From Oligoflexia bacterium (GTDB taxonomy: Bacteria > Bdellovibrionota > UBA1018): a stretch of DNA of 64,000 nt. Under the pieces are notes generated by a model. The model made no database searches. It was not told where the DNA came from and saw nothing but the letters and a program-made list of their open reading frames with translations. This document shows positions 43,347 through 52,041 of this stretch, piece after piece (the stretch's first letter is position 1; each line of letters starts with the position of its first letter). A program made the position numbers and the translations under genes. The DNA is taken from positions 1-64,000 of the forward strand of contig JACMNQ010000078.1 in NCBI GenBank assembly GCA_014378465.1, given 5' to 3'.

Positions 43347-43422
43347 TGGCGTCTCCACGGGGATTCGAACCCCGGTTACTCCCGTGAAAGGGGAGTGTCC
43401 TAGGCCTCTAGACGATGGAGAC
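43347..43422 (-). tRNA. tRNA-Glu (anticodon UUC)
   Basis: A 76-base cloverleaf including an encoded CCA. The acceptor stem is GTCTCCA paired with TGGAGAC; the anticodon loop is CTTTCAC, giving anticodon UUC; the T arm is CGGGG-TTCGAAT-CCCCG. A terminator follows 4 bases downstream. A weak TTGAAA (43469-43474) and TAAGCC (43446-43451) with 17-base spacing are possible promoter elements. This tRNA feeds both translation and, through HemA, tetrapyrrole synthesis. Confidence 0.97.
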
Positions 43423-43852
43423 ATCAGAGGTGACAAGTGACCGTAGGCTTACCCGCAAAAGAATGGCTTTTCAACAGGTATCATCAAATTATTTTGCAAA
43501 GCTTCCAAAACAGGTCTTGTGCCAGTCAGGAGCAGGACTACAAATCCTGACTTCTGGACGAGGGAATGCTCGTTTGTTTTTCAAAGCAACACCGGGAGAT
43601 CAAAGCCCCCCAGCACCCAGTTCGACGGCGTTGGCGTCGGCTCCCCTGCCAGCCCGGATTTCGCCCGCTCTCTGGGCCGGCGACTTGCATCGTCTGCAGA
43701 CTACAGCGCAGCGAAAAGGCTGCCACATGGGCGGCCTGATGAATCGTCAGACCTTTTTGAACGGTTGCTGCAAGTTTCAATCATCTCTTGTGCCCCGCCT
43801 CGCAGCTGAGGCACGATGCAGATGAAACCGACCAATTTACCAGGAGACACCT
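43423..43852. other. Intergenic region without a supported gene
   Basis: A 430-base stretch between tRNA-Glu and the acyl-CoA dehydrogenase gene. Frames of 69-136 codons exist on both strands but none has a ribosome site or a recognisable motif; the promoters of tRNA-Glu (minus) and of the dehydrogenase (plus) must lie here. Confidence 0.5.
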
Positions 43853-45841
43853 ATGTCGACAGCCATCTTGAATGAGAAAAACATGAACCGGGAAGAACTT
43901 GAGTCGCTCGAAGTCGCCGAAGACTCTCGGGAACAGGACTGGCTGGCTCCGAGTTTCGTGGGTGACATCTTCATGGGCAAACTTCGAATGAAGGAGGTTC
44001 TTCCCTACCCTGAGCCCAGCGATGAAGAACGGAAGATCGGCGACGCGTATATCGCGAAGATGGAAAGGTTCCTCAGAGAAAATCTCGACGCTGATCAAGT
44101 GGATGAAACCGGAGAGATCCCGACTCATGTCATGAAAGGACTCGCTGACCTGGGCGCTTTCGGAATGAAGATTCCGAAGGAGTATGGCGGCCTCGGGCTT
44201 TCGCAGGTCAATTACAACCGGACTCTGGCACTTGTATCCGGTCACTGCGCCTCAACCGTCGCGATGCTTTCCGCACATCAGAGCATCGGCGTGCCTCAAC
44301 CCCTGATGCTTTTCGGGACTGAAGAGCAGAAAAAGAAGTACCTTCCGCGTCTGGCGAAGGGGGCGGTATCCGCTTTCGCGCTCACGGAGCCTGAAGTGGG
44401 ATCCGATCCGGCACGCATGTCGACGACAGCGACTCCGACCGCTGACGGAAATCACTTCATCATCAACGGAACTAAACTCTGGTGCACCAATGGTGCAATT
44501 GCCGACATCCTGGTCGTCATGGCCCAGACTCCTCCCATCATGAAAAACGGACGAGAGAAAAAACAGATCACGGCCTTCATCGTTGAAAAGGGAATGCCAG
44601 GCTTTGAAATTCTTCATCGTTGCCGCTTTCTCGGTCTGAACGGAGTTCAGAATGCACTGATGAAATTCACGGACGTCAAGGTCCCCAAGGAAAATGTCAT
44701 CTGGGGAGTGGGCAAAGGCCTGCGACTCGCACTCATCACTTTGAACGCCGGACGCCTGAGTCTGCCCGCTGGCTGCATCGGGGGCGCACGCCAGTCGCTT
44801 CGTGTCGTGCGCGAATGGGGCAATGAGCGCGTTCAATGGGGTTCACCCGTCGGCCAGCATGAGGTCGGCGCCCAGAAAATCGCTTCAATCGCGGCCAACC
44901 TCTTCGCCATGGAAGCCATCACCTGGCTTGCCGGGGCCTGGGTCGACGGGAAGAAACATGACATTCGACTTGAAGCCGCGATCGCGAAAGTCTTCTGCAG
45001 CGAGAAAACTCAGCGCATCGCGGAAGACACGCTGCAGCTGCGCGGCGGCCGTGGCTATGAACGGGCCAGCTCACTCAGGGCTCGCGGCGAAAAGCCATTC
45101 CCGGTCGAGCGTTTCCTCCGCGATGGACGCATCAATCTGATCGTTGAGGGCACAAGCGAGATTCTGCGACTCTTCATCGCGCGCGAAGCTTTGGACAAGC
45201 ATCTCAAAATCGGCGGTCCGGTCATGAACACTCGCCTCTCGGTGGGCAAACGCATCGGCGCCGCGATCCAAGCGGCGGGATTTTACGCAACCTGGTACCC
45301 CGCGCAGTGGCTGGGCAGTCTTCTCGGGTATCTTCCGATGTACGGAGAACTCGGTCCTCTGGCTAAACACATACGTTACGCCAAACGGGCTTCCCACAAA
45401 GTCGCGCGCGCGATCTTTCACGCGATGATCCTGAATGGACCCAAACTCGAGAAGCGTCAGCTGACGCTGTCCAGACTGGTTGAAATCGCTTCTGACATCT
45501 TCGCCATGGCGGCCACCTGCGGCCGTGCGAAAGCGCGAATGGGAAAACCCGGTGAGTTTGGAAATGTGACGGACATCGCGGACCTGTTCTGTCAGGAAGC
45601 CCGAGTCAGAATCGAAGCCAATTTTCACGCCCTTCATCACAACACGGATTCAGCAGAACGGCGTGTCGCCAAGCAGATCCTCTCGGATCAGGGGCGCTGG
45701 CTCGAAACAGAAATGGTCGTGATGCCGGACAACCGGCTTCCGATGCTGGGGACGGTCCCCTCTTCGGTGGCGCCCGCGGTTTCGTCCATGCCCGCAGCCT
45801 CGGGTTCCTCGAACGGCAAGGTCGCCTCGGCCGCTGTCTGA
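43853..45841 (+). CDS. Acyl-CoA dehydrogenase, long form
   Basis: 662 residues, longer than the ~390 residue standard type and like VLCAD/ACAD9 proteins with a C-terminal extra domain. The flavoprotein core has DLGAFGMKIPKEYGGLGLS, FALTEPEVGSDPA, TKLWCTNGAIADI and the catalytic Glu432 in NLIVEGTSEILRL. The extra ~200 residues (from about 440) are helical, followed by an Ser/Ala-rich tail. AGGAG lies six bases upstream. Oxidises acyl-CoA to trans-2-enoyl-CoA in fatty-acid degradation; no other fad gene is adjacent. Confidence 0.92.
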   Translation: MSTAILNEKNMNREELESLEVAEDSREQDWLAPSFVGDIFMGKLRMKEVLPYPEPSDEERKIGDAYIAKMERFLRENLDADQVDETGEIPTHVMKGLADLGAFGMKIPKEYGGLGLSQVNYNRTLALVSGHCASTVAMLSAHQSIGVPQPLMLFGTEEQKKKYLPRLAKGAVSAFALTEPEVGSDPARMSTTATPTADGNHFIINGTKLWCTNGAIADILVVMAQTPPIMKNGREKKQITAFIVEKGMPGFEILHRCRFLGLNGVQNALMKFTDVKVPKENVIWGVGKGLRLALITLNAGRLSLPAGCIGGARQSLRVVREWGNERVQWGSPVGQHEVGAQKIASIAANLFAMEAITWLAGAWVDGKKHDIRLEAAIAKVFCSEKTQRIAEDTLQLRGGRGYERASSLRARGEKPFPVERFLRDGRINLIVEGTSEILRLFIAREALDKHLKIGGPVMNTRLSVGKRIGAAIQAAGFYATWYPAQWLGSLLGYLPMYGELGPLAKHIRYAKRASHKVARAIFHAMILNGPKLEKRQLTLSRLVEIASDIFAMAATCGRAKARMGKPGEFGNVTDIADLFCQEARVRIEANFHALHHNTDSAERRVAKQILSDQGRWLETEMVVMPDNRLPMLGTVPSSVAPAVSSMPAASGSSNGKVASAAV

Positions 45842-45979
45842 GCGGATCTGTTTCATAGTGCCTGTGTCATCGTCTTCGTTTCATCATAGTTAATCCTGAT
45901 GATAGCGATTCGAAGCGGGGATTGGCTATTTTTCAGCGACCGGGCGTATGTACTCCTTGCCATAAGGAGGCACCTGCTC

Positions 45980-46444
45980 ATGAAAATTTACCTGGTTCTG
46001 CTTTCCCTGTTTTTCATTTCGTCCGTCCACTCCACTGCTCAGGCTGAGGATAAAGTCATTTCTTCCAGAACCGTGCTCATCCCAGTCACCCTCGCAGAAG
46101 GAAAAGTGAAGCTTTCCCGTGCGGGCTACTCCATGCCGCTGGTCAAGATTCTAGTGCCTGGCCTGGCTGATCAGACTTTCCTCAATCACCGGAACATCGG
46201 AGAAAGCGCGCCCTGCATCGCGACCGAGGACACCTATCACCCTGAGGACGTCATCGGCGGCCATCCAGGCACCGAGACCATTCGCTTTCAGATTCGTCTC
46301 GTGAAATCCGTGGCTGCCGATGTCAAAAGCAACGTGTGTGTCGTGGATCTGACTGAACAGGTGGAAGCAACGGTACGCGGGTTCAAATTCGCTCACTCCC
46401 GGACCACGCGCTTGCCGGAACGCGATCTCGGCGACTGCAGATGA
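45980..46444 (+). CDS. Secreted hypothetical protein
   Basis: 154 residues from ATG 45980, with AAGGAGG at 45964-45970 (ideal spacing) and a signal peptide MKIYLVLLSLFFISSVHST ending near AQA. The mature part is a beta-rich domain with three cysteines (SAPCIATEDTY, KSNVCVVDL, LGDCR at the end). No family recognised. Confidence 0.72.
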   Translation: MKIYLVLLSLFFISSVHSTAQAEDKVISSRTVLIPVTLAEGKVKLSRAGYSMPLVKILVPGLADQTFLNHRNIGESAPCIATEDTYHPEDVIGGHPGTETIRFQIRLVKSVAADVKSNVCVVDLTEQVEATVRGFKFAHSRTTRLPERDLGDCR

Positions 46445-46524
46445 ACGCGGAGTTCAGTTGAGCTGCGGGTCGCGATGGCTTGGTGTTTTTCGAAGGCAAA
46501 GGACGATGGGGGTCGTGCTTCATA

Positions 46525-46782
46525 TCACTTCAAGGACGTCAGGCCGTCCTTCACGTCCAGCGCCGCGAGGTCCGTGAAGCCGCCGATCAGGGTATCACCA
46601 TGAAAGATTTGCGGCATGGTCTTGAGACCTGACTTCGCGAAGAGTGTATCCCAGCCGGCGTCGTCCTCTTCCGCGAGTTTCACTTCCTGAAATCCCACAC
46701 CCTTCTGCTTCAGAAGCGCTTTGGCTCTTTCGCAAAATGGACAGTGATTCATGGTGTAGAGGGTCACGGTGGAGGTGGTCAT
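46525..46782 (-). CDS. Glutaredoxin
   Basis: 85 residues of dithiol class: LYTMNHCPFCERAKALLKQKG has the CPFC redox pair, TMPQIFHGDTLIGGFTDLAAL includes the cis-Pro loop and GG-T/D glutathione-binding stretch. AAGGGAC precedes the ATG. Reduces protein disulfides and ribonucleotide reductase with glutathione. Encoded opposite the VOC-family gene. Confidence 0.92.
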   Translation of the reverse strand: MTTSTVTLYTMNHCPFCERAKALLKQKGVGFQEVKLAEEDDAGWDTLFAKSGLKTMPQIFHGDTLIGGFTDLAALDVKDGLTSLK

Positions 46783-46874
46783 GTCCCTTAAATATCCCAA
46801 ATCAACAGCCTTGTCATCTCTCCCTCACCCTGTCCCCCTTGCCCCATTCGACAGAACCGAGTTATGAATCTCGC

Positions 46875-47324
46875 ATGAACACATTTGGACTGAGACATGC
46901 CGCACTGAACGTTACCGATCCCCAGATTTCCAAGGAATTCTATGTCCGCGTGCTCAAGATGCAGGTGGAATGGGAACCGGATGCGGACAACATTTACCTG
47001 ACCAGTGGTGGACAGGACAATCTCGCGCTGCACCGAGCAAAGATGGCCACTCCAAGCTCCACTCACAGCAGCGGCCAGAAACTCGACCACATCGGCTTTG
47101 CATTGCCGACTCCGCAGGACGTGGACGCCTGGCATGAGTGGATGGTCTCTCAAAAGGTGGAAATGGTGCAAGCACTCAAGACACACCGCGACGGAGCCAA
47201 GTCCTTCTACGTCAAGGATCCTGACGGAGTGATCATTCAGATGATCTATCACCCGCCCATCTCGAAGGCACAGGGAGAGATCGCGGCTAGATCAGTTTTA
47301 GATTCAGCCCAGTCTCCTCATTGA
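46875..47324 (+). CDS. VOC superfamily (glyoxalase/dioxygenase-like) protein
   Basis: 149 residues from ATG 46875. Two beta-alpha-beta-beta-beta modules: LRHAALNVTDPQISKEFYV with a metal His, NIYLTSGGQDNLALH, then LDHIGFALPTPQDVDAW with the second His and KSFYVKDPDGVIIQM, where the usual fourth ligand Glu is Gln. This is the fold of glyoxalase I, dioxygenases and resistance proteins. Substrate not determinable. Its last 38 bases overlap cyaY. Confidence 0.83.
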   Translation: MNTFGLRHAALNVTDPQISKEFYVRVLKMQVEWEPDADNIYLTSGGQDNLALHRAKMATPSSTHSSGQKLDHIGFALPTPQDVDAWHEWMVSQKVEMVQALKTHRDGAKSFYVKDPDGVIIQMIYHPPISKAQGEIAARSVLDSAQSPH

Positions 47325-47646
47325 GAAAAGCGCTGAGGCAAGACAGAAGTTCCAGGCCCTTGCCCTTGTCATCCATCCACCTTTTCTGAGCAAAATCGTA
47401 ATTGAAGTGATGAGCCACTCCTTTTGCTGCAAGTGCCAACCAAAGCTGCCGCACTGAAGGCTGGGCGCTCAGAATGCAGCGCGACTGATCGGCCAGGCGA
47501 ATCGTCAGCACTCCGAATTGCTGGTCACATTCCGCGACATCGGGATCCACGTCTTCGAAGACCTTTTCAATCTTCTTGAAGGAATCCTGGATGCAAGCCC
47601 GATATTCGCTTTCGCTTGAAAAGTCTTGAGCACTCATCAGGTTCAT
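47287..47646 (-). CDS. cyaY: Frataxin-like iron-binding protein
   Basis: 119 residues; an N-terminal acidic helix IEKVFEDVDPDVAECDQQFG is the iron-binding face, followed by VLTIRLADQSRCILSAQPSVRQLWLAL (split as in CyaY) and HFNYDFAQKRWMDDKGKGLELLSCLSAFL. The family donates iron or regulates IscS for iron-sulfur assembly. The gene is convergent with the VOC-family gene. CyaY also links to the iron needed by HemN and ferrochelatase. Confidence 0.88.
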   Translation of the reverse strand: MNLMSAQDFSSESEYRACIQDSFKKIEKVFEDVDPDVAECDQQFGVLTIRLADQSRCILSAQPSVRQLWLALAAKGVAHHFNYDFAQKRWMDDKGKGLELLSCLSAFLNEETGLNLKLI

Positions 47647-47716
47647 CTACCATCACTTCGGAAACTCAGTCAAAGGACTTCCGTCCCGGGCAATCTCACG
47701 CTAGGATCATCGAACT

Positions 47717-48220
47717 ATGACACTTTCTCAGACCTGTGCCTGTGGTTCCCAGATTTCCGCATCCGAGTGCTGCCTGCCTTTCATTCAAGGAAAGCGGAAG
47801 CCTGCCACCGCTGAGCAGCTGCTTCGCTCGCGTTACACCGCCTTCACGCTGGGAGATGTCGATTACATCGTCACAACCCACCATTCGAAAACCGTGGGCG
47901 AAGTGAATCGCGAGGAAATTGAAAAATGGTCCAAAGGATCCAAGTGGATCGGTTTCAAGATCCTTCAGCAGGAAGCCGGCACCGCATCCGATACGCAGGG
48001 CATGATCGTCTTTCACGTCCAGTATGAGATGGATGGAAAAATGAACGATCACCACGAGCAGAGTGTTTTCGAAAAGGAAAACGGCGAATGGAAATTCCTC
48101 GATGCGCAGGGACTGCAACAGGGCCCCATCCGTCGCCAGGAACCGAAGATCGGTCGTAATGATGCCTGCACCTGCGGCAGTGGCAAGAAGTACAAAAAAT
48201 GCTGTGGCATGGCAGCTTGA
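47717..48220 (+). CDS. YchJ-family SEC-C motif protein
   Basis: 167 residues. [20 protein letters not shown] at the N-terminus is the first SEC-C zinc motif, [22 protein letters not shown] the central domain (NTF2-like), and [17 protein letters not shown] the second SEC-C at the C-terminus. This matches YchJ, a conserved protein of unknown biochemical function that contacts ribosomes or SecB in related SEC-C proteins. Confidence 0.92.
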   Translation: MTLSQTCACGSQISASECCLPFIQGKRKPATAEQLLRSRYTAFTLGDVDYIVTTHHSKTVGEVNREEIEKWSKGSKWIGFKILQQEAGTASDTQGMIVFHVQYEMDGKMNDHHEQSVFEKENGEWKFLDAQGLQQGPIRRQEPKIGRNDACTCGSGKKYKKCCGMAA

Positions 48221-48366
48221 GCCGTCCGGCGCACCCGTCTCAGCGGAGTGCCATTCCGCCTGCCTCAATAACTTTTGTGTAACTCGGATCAGTCGGGCTG
48301 TCAGGTCGCTGACGAAATGACCTCATTTGCCGCCGTTTTGCGCAGTCTGGCCCTCGCCTCGCTGTT

Positions 48367-49884
48367 GTGAGCATGTTCCTTGCTCCCGTAATGGGAATGC
48401 TGTTGTCCAAACGCGCGACTTCGATGTCTTCCGTTCTGAGCACTCTGGGTTTTACGAGCGCACTGCTCTTCTGCAGCGTCCTCCCTGCGACGACCAGCTG
48501 GGCGCTTGAAGCGCGAGGAGGAACTCCGCAGGATATCCTGACCCAGACGTCGGCCGCTTTCAATCAGGTGGCGACGAAAGCGACTCCCGCGGTGGTCAGC
48601 ATCAGTGCGATCAAATCTCACGGAGATCCCGAAGAATCAGGCGGCAACCCCCATAATCCTTTCGGCATGCCTGATCCGCAGGGCGGCCTGACGCGTCCTC
48701 CGAACGCGCCCAGTTTCGGCATCGGCTCCGGAGTCGTCATTCGTGCAGACGGAATCATTCTCACCAACAACCATGTCGTCTCTCATGCCGACCGCGTGAC
48801 GGTTGTGCTCGATGACAAGAGGCAGATGAAGGCCAAAGTACTCGGCAGTGATCCAAAGACGGACATCGCGGTGGTGCAGATCATCGCTCCAGCGGGAACC
48901 AAACTCAACCTCCCGACCATCGAACTTGGAAATTCGGATCAGGTGAAGGTCGGCGACTGGGCTGTGGCGATTGGGAGTCCCTTTGGACTCAGCCACACGG
49001 TCACTTCCGGTATCATCAGCGCCAAAGGGCGTGGACAGATGGGCGTGCTCGACACCGAAGACTTCATTCAGACGGATGCGGCGATCAATCCCGGAAATTC
49101 CGGAGGCCCCCTGCTCAATCTCAATTCTCAGATGATTGGCCTGAATGCGGCGATTTTCTCGCAGACTGGAGGCTTCGTCGGAATCGGCTTTTCGATTCCG
49201 TCAAATCTGGTTCACAAGATCGCTGACGAGATCATCGCGCATGGCAAGATCACGCGAGGATACCTTGGACTCCTCACGCAAGATATCGATGGGGACCTGG
49301 CGACCTACTTTAAAGTGCCTCTCAAAAAGGGCGCACTGATCAGCCAGGTGACGTTGAATGGTCCTGCCGCCAAAGCCCACGCTCAGATCGGCGATGTCGT
49401 CACCCGTTACGATGGAAAAATGGTCAATAACTCAACTGAACTCAAGGACTTGGTTTCAAAAAGCCATGCGGGCTCCAAAGTTCCCGTCGAAGTGGTCCGC
49501 GATGGGAAAACCCAAGCGCTCAATGTCACGGTACTGGAGCAACCGGGAGAGGGATTTCAACAGGCCGGGCAAGTCAGTCCGGCCACCGTCCCGGAAAAGC
49601 CATCCTTGGGCCTGACTCTTCAGGATATCCCACCTGACTTCAAGAGCCTGGGCCTCAGTCCCACGGACGGAGCGCTCATCGTGGGAGTACGTCCCGGAAG
49701 CAAAGCCTTTGACTCGGGTCTCATGCCCGGTGATATCATCGTGAAGGCCAACGGAACGAAGATCAGCAATTCTGCGGACTTCGTGAAATTCAGCAAGAAG
49801 ATGGATCGAGACGGAAACAATGTTCTTTATGTTCAGCGTGGACTCGACAGAAAATTTTTCATCCCGCTCAAGAATGAAGCGTGA
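48367..49884 (+). CDS. HtrA/DegP-family periplasmic serine protease
   Basis: 505 residues. The hydrophobic N-terminus ends near TSWALEA; the start is uncertain: GTG 48367, ATG 48373 or 48424 are possible and none has a clear ribosome site. Catalytic His136 (TNNHVVSH), Asp166 (KTDIAVV) and Ser245 (NPGNSGGPLL) are present. Two PDZ domains follow: about 283-380 (GYLGLLTQDIDGDL ...) and about 400-500 (LGLTLQDIPPDFKSLGLS). It degrades or refolds damaged envelope proteins and may act in envelope stress signalling. Single gene. Confidence 0.94.
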   Translation: MSMFLAPVMGMLLSKRATSMSSVLSTLGFTSALLFCSVLPATTSWALEARGGTPQDILTQTSAAFNQVATKATPAVVSISAIKSHGDPEESGGNPHNPFGMPDPQGGLTRPPNAPSFGIGSGVVIRADGIILTNNHVVSHADRVTVVLDDKRQMKAKVLGSDPKTDIAVVQIIAPAGTKLNLPTIELGNSDQVKVGDWAVAIGSPFGLSHTVTSGIISAKGRGQMGVLDTEDFIQTDAAINPGNSGGPLLNLNSQMIGLNAAIFSQTGGFVGIGFSIPSNLVHKIADEIIAHGKITRGYLGLLTQDIDGDLATYFKVPLKKGALISQVTLNGPAAKAHAQIGDVVTRYDGKMVNNSTELKDLVSKSHAGSKVPVEVVRDGKTQALNVTVLEQPGEGFQQAGQVSPATVPEKPSLGLTLQDIPPDFKSLGLSPTDGALIVGVRPGSKAFDSGLMPGDIIVKANGTKISNSADFVKFSKKMDRDGNNVLYVQRGLDRKFFIPLKNEA

Positions 49885-49960
49885 GCCGCTGGTGTAGCTC
49901 GCGAATTCCACATCAAAATCGACTGGCCAATTCAGGCAATCTGACCTATAAAAAGCGCGA

Positions 49961-51265
49961 ATGACGAGTATTTTCGAACAGACCAGCGCTCTTCTGGAAG
50001 ATTGTCTGGACTATCAGACCACAGTCATGAAGATCGCCGATCTTCTGGTGATGCACCTATCCACATGGTGTTTGATTGATGAGGTCATGGACGACGGACG
50101 CATTGAACGCGTCGCAGGTGCCCATGCGAACGCAGACAAGAGTGAATTGGTGGAACGTCTCAAGACGCGCTCGTCGGCCAGCCCTCATGCCACCCGTGGA
50201 GTGTATGCCGCCATCCGTACCGGGAATTCCTTCTTCATTCCCGAATTTTCCGTTTCGCAGCTCTCCGGCCCTCCTGACGACGAAAATCGAAAAATTCTGA
50301 CTGAACTGGGCGCTGACAGCTACATGTGCATCCCGCTCAAAGCCAGGGGGCAGACCATCGGGAGCCTCATGCTCATTCGCGTCGGCCAGCGATACACGGC
50401 CGAGGATCTGCAATCCGCGCAGGAAGTGGCCCGCCGCTGCGCACTGGCGATGGACAATGCGCGCATGTACCGCAAGATGCAGGAAGCGCTTCGAGTGCGC
50501 GACGAATTCATTTCAATCGCCGCTCATGAATTCAGGACGCCCCTCATGCCCCTGACCTTTCAGCAAAGAGTCGTCGCCCGGATCATGGAAAAAGATGAAC
50601 CTCCTGGCGAACAGGAACTTGAGCAGATTCGCACTTTCATCCAGACTTCAGGTTCCCAGCTCGGTCGACTGAGTCGACTCGTGCACGATCTCATGGATAC
50701 GACCCTGCTCAACTGCAGGAAGATGGATCTCCGCCTGGGAAGAGTCGATCTCTCCGAACTCGTGAGAGAAATCATCCGTGATCTCAAGGATTCACTCCGC
50801 GATGCGGAGTGCGAAGTGGAACTGCGTGTGCAGAATGAATGTTTCGGAATTTGGGACCGCAGCCGGCTCGAGCGCGCGATCGTCAATCTGATCACGAACG
50901 CGACGAAATATGGAGCTGGGAAACCCATCCAGGTGACTCTCAGCTCTCGCGGGGATCCTGCCGGAGAAAGGGCTCTCATTGAGATTCGAGATCAGGGAGT
51001 CGGGATCAGACCTGAAGATCAGAACCGCATCTTTCTCGCATTTGTTCGAGGAAACACGAAACGATCCACCAATGGAGTGGGGCTCGGCCTCTACATCGTT
51101 CAGCAGATCATTCGAGAACACTCCGGTACCATCACCGTGAAAAGTGATCAGGGCGCTGGTTCCACATTCACCCTTGAGCTTCCCATCCAGACGAGCGCCG
51201 GTGCCGCAACTGGAATCCGCCTGGCAGCCCTTACGGAAACCGAACTCGAACTCTCCGCCCGGTAA
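49961..51265 (+). CDS. Cytoplasmic GAF-domain sensor histidine kinase (orphan)
   Basis: 434 residues without membrane helices. Residues about 20-165 form a GAF domain (YMCIPLKARGQTIGSLMLI), then the phosphoacceptor motif FISIAAHEFRTPLMPLTF with His189, an N-box LERAIVNLITNATKYGAG, D-box EIRDQGVGIRPEDQ and G-box STNGVGLGLYIVQQII. A regulator gene is not adjacent. The last 118 bases are overlapped by the convergent fatty-acid hydroxylase gene. Confidence 0.9.
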   Translation: MTSIFEQTSALLEDCLDYQTTVMKIADLLVMHLSTWCLIDEVMDDGRIERVAGAHANADKSELVERLKTRSSASPHATRGVYAAIRTGNSFFIPEFSVSQLSGPPDDENRKILTELGADSYMCIPLKARGQTIGSLMLIRVGQRYTAEDLQSAQEVARRCALAMDNARMYRKMQEALRVRDEFISIAAHEFRTPLMPLTFQQRVVARIMEKDEPPGEQELEQIRTFIQTSGSQLGRLSRLVHDLMDTTLLNCRKMDLRLGRVDLSELVREIIRDLKDSLRDAECEVELRVQNECFGIWDRSRLERAIVNLITNATKYGAGKPIQVTLSSRGDPAGERALIEIRDQGVGIRPEDQNRIFLAFVRGNTKRSTNGVGLGLYIVQQIIREHSGTITVKSDQGAGSTFTLELPIQTSAGAATGIRLAALTETELELSAR

Positions 51266-52041
51266 GTGCCCATCAAACGATCCCAGATCGTCGTGTAAAG
51301 TCCGAAATTGCGATCCGCTCTCTGATGATGCGAATGATGAACGGTTGAACTCACCCACACGCTCAGAAGCACGCTTCGCCTCATCCTCTCGGATACCCAC
51401 TCAAAGCCGCTGTGAGCACTCAGGTTCTGCAATGCCATGACGAGCTGAAAGATCACGAACGTGCTCGGATGGACTGCAAACCAGCTGTAAGCCACTGGCG
51501 CGATTGCGGCGTGGGTGAGGGCTTCGAAGGCATCAAAGGAAAACGCGGTCAAGGGCGTCGTGTGGACGGACTGATGGTGACGACGATGAGCCCAGCGAAA
51601 GAAAGGGCGGGAATGAAAGAGCCGGTGCGTCCAGTAAAACCAGGTGTCGTGGATCGCCACCAGTCCGACGAGCGTCAAAAAGTAATGGGCCCAGCCTTTT
51701 TCTGAAATGGACGCATACACATGAATCCAGCCGTTTTTCACGCCAAAATAGACGTAGAGAGAACCCAGCACGAAGATGAGGAGACTCTTCAGGGAATGCA
51801 TGAGTTCATCACTCACCTGCCGATCAGAGGGCACTTTGCGATTGATGCAGATGAAAGAACTCTTCAGTGGCGGTTTGCCGTTTTCGGCTGAAGTCGTGGA
51901 GCCTCGATACAGGTACAGGTACGGCAGGATACCCAGCACGAGGTAACGAAGGACCAGAAAGCCGAAGGCCGAAGCCGCGAAAATCGCCGGTGAAAGGGCA
52001 AGCCAGGGGAGTTTCGGCTGAACCAGCAGTGCGGCGATCAT
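51148..52041 (-). CDS. Fatty acid hydroxylase/sterol desaturase superfamily protein (paralogue A)
   Basis: 297 residues, four or more membrane helices. Di-iron histidine boxes: YWTHRLFHSRPFFRWAHRRHH and HHSHHQRADRNFGLYTTIWDRLMGTY, the standard terminal motif. The 35 residues after GTY are antisense to the GAF-kinase end and do not look like family sequence. The start overlaps the preceding gene by 4 bases (ATGA). Membrane lipid hydroxylation or desaturation; substrate unknown. Confidence 0.85.
   Translation of the reverse strand: MIAALLVQPKLPWLALSPAIFAASAFGFLVLRYLVLGILPYLYLYRGSTTSAENGKPPLKSSFICINRKVPSDRQVSDELMHSLKSLLIFVLGSLYVYFGVKNGWIHVYASISEKGWAHYFLTLVGLVAIHDTWFYWTHRLFHSRPFFRWAHRRHHQSVHTTPLTAFSFDAFEALTHAAIAPVAYSWFAVHPSTFVIFQLVMALQNLSAHSGFEWVSERMRRSVLLSVWVSSTVHHSHHQRADRNFGLYTTIWDRLMGTYRAESSSSVSVRAARRIPVAAPALVWMGSSRVNVEPAP

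Noticed and set aside
43538-43780. An 80-codon minus-strand frame between tRNA-Glu and the acyl-CoA dehydrogenase
   Set aside because: No ribosome binding site, R/S/Q-rich shadow-like composition, no motif.
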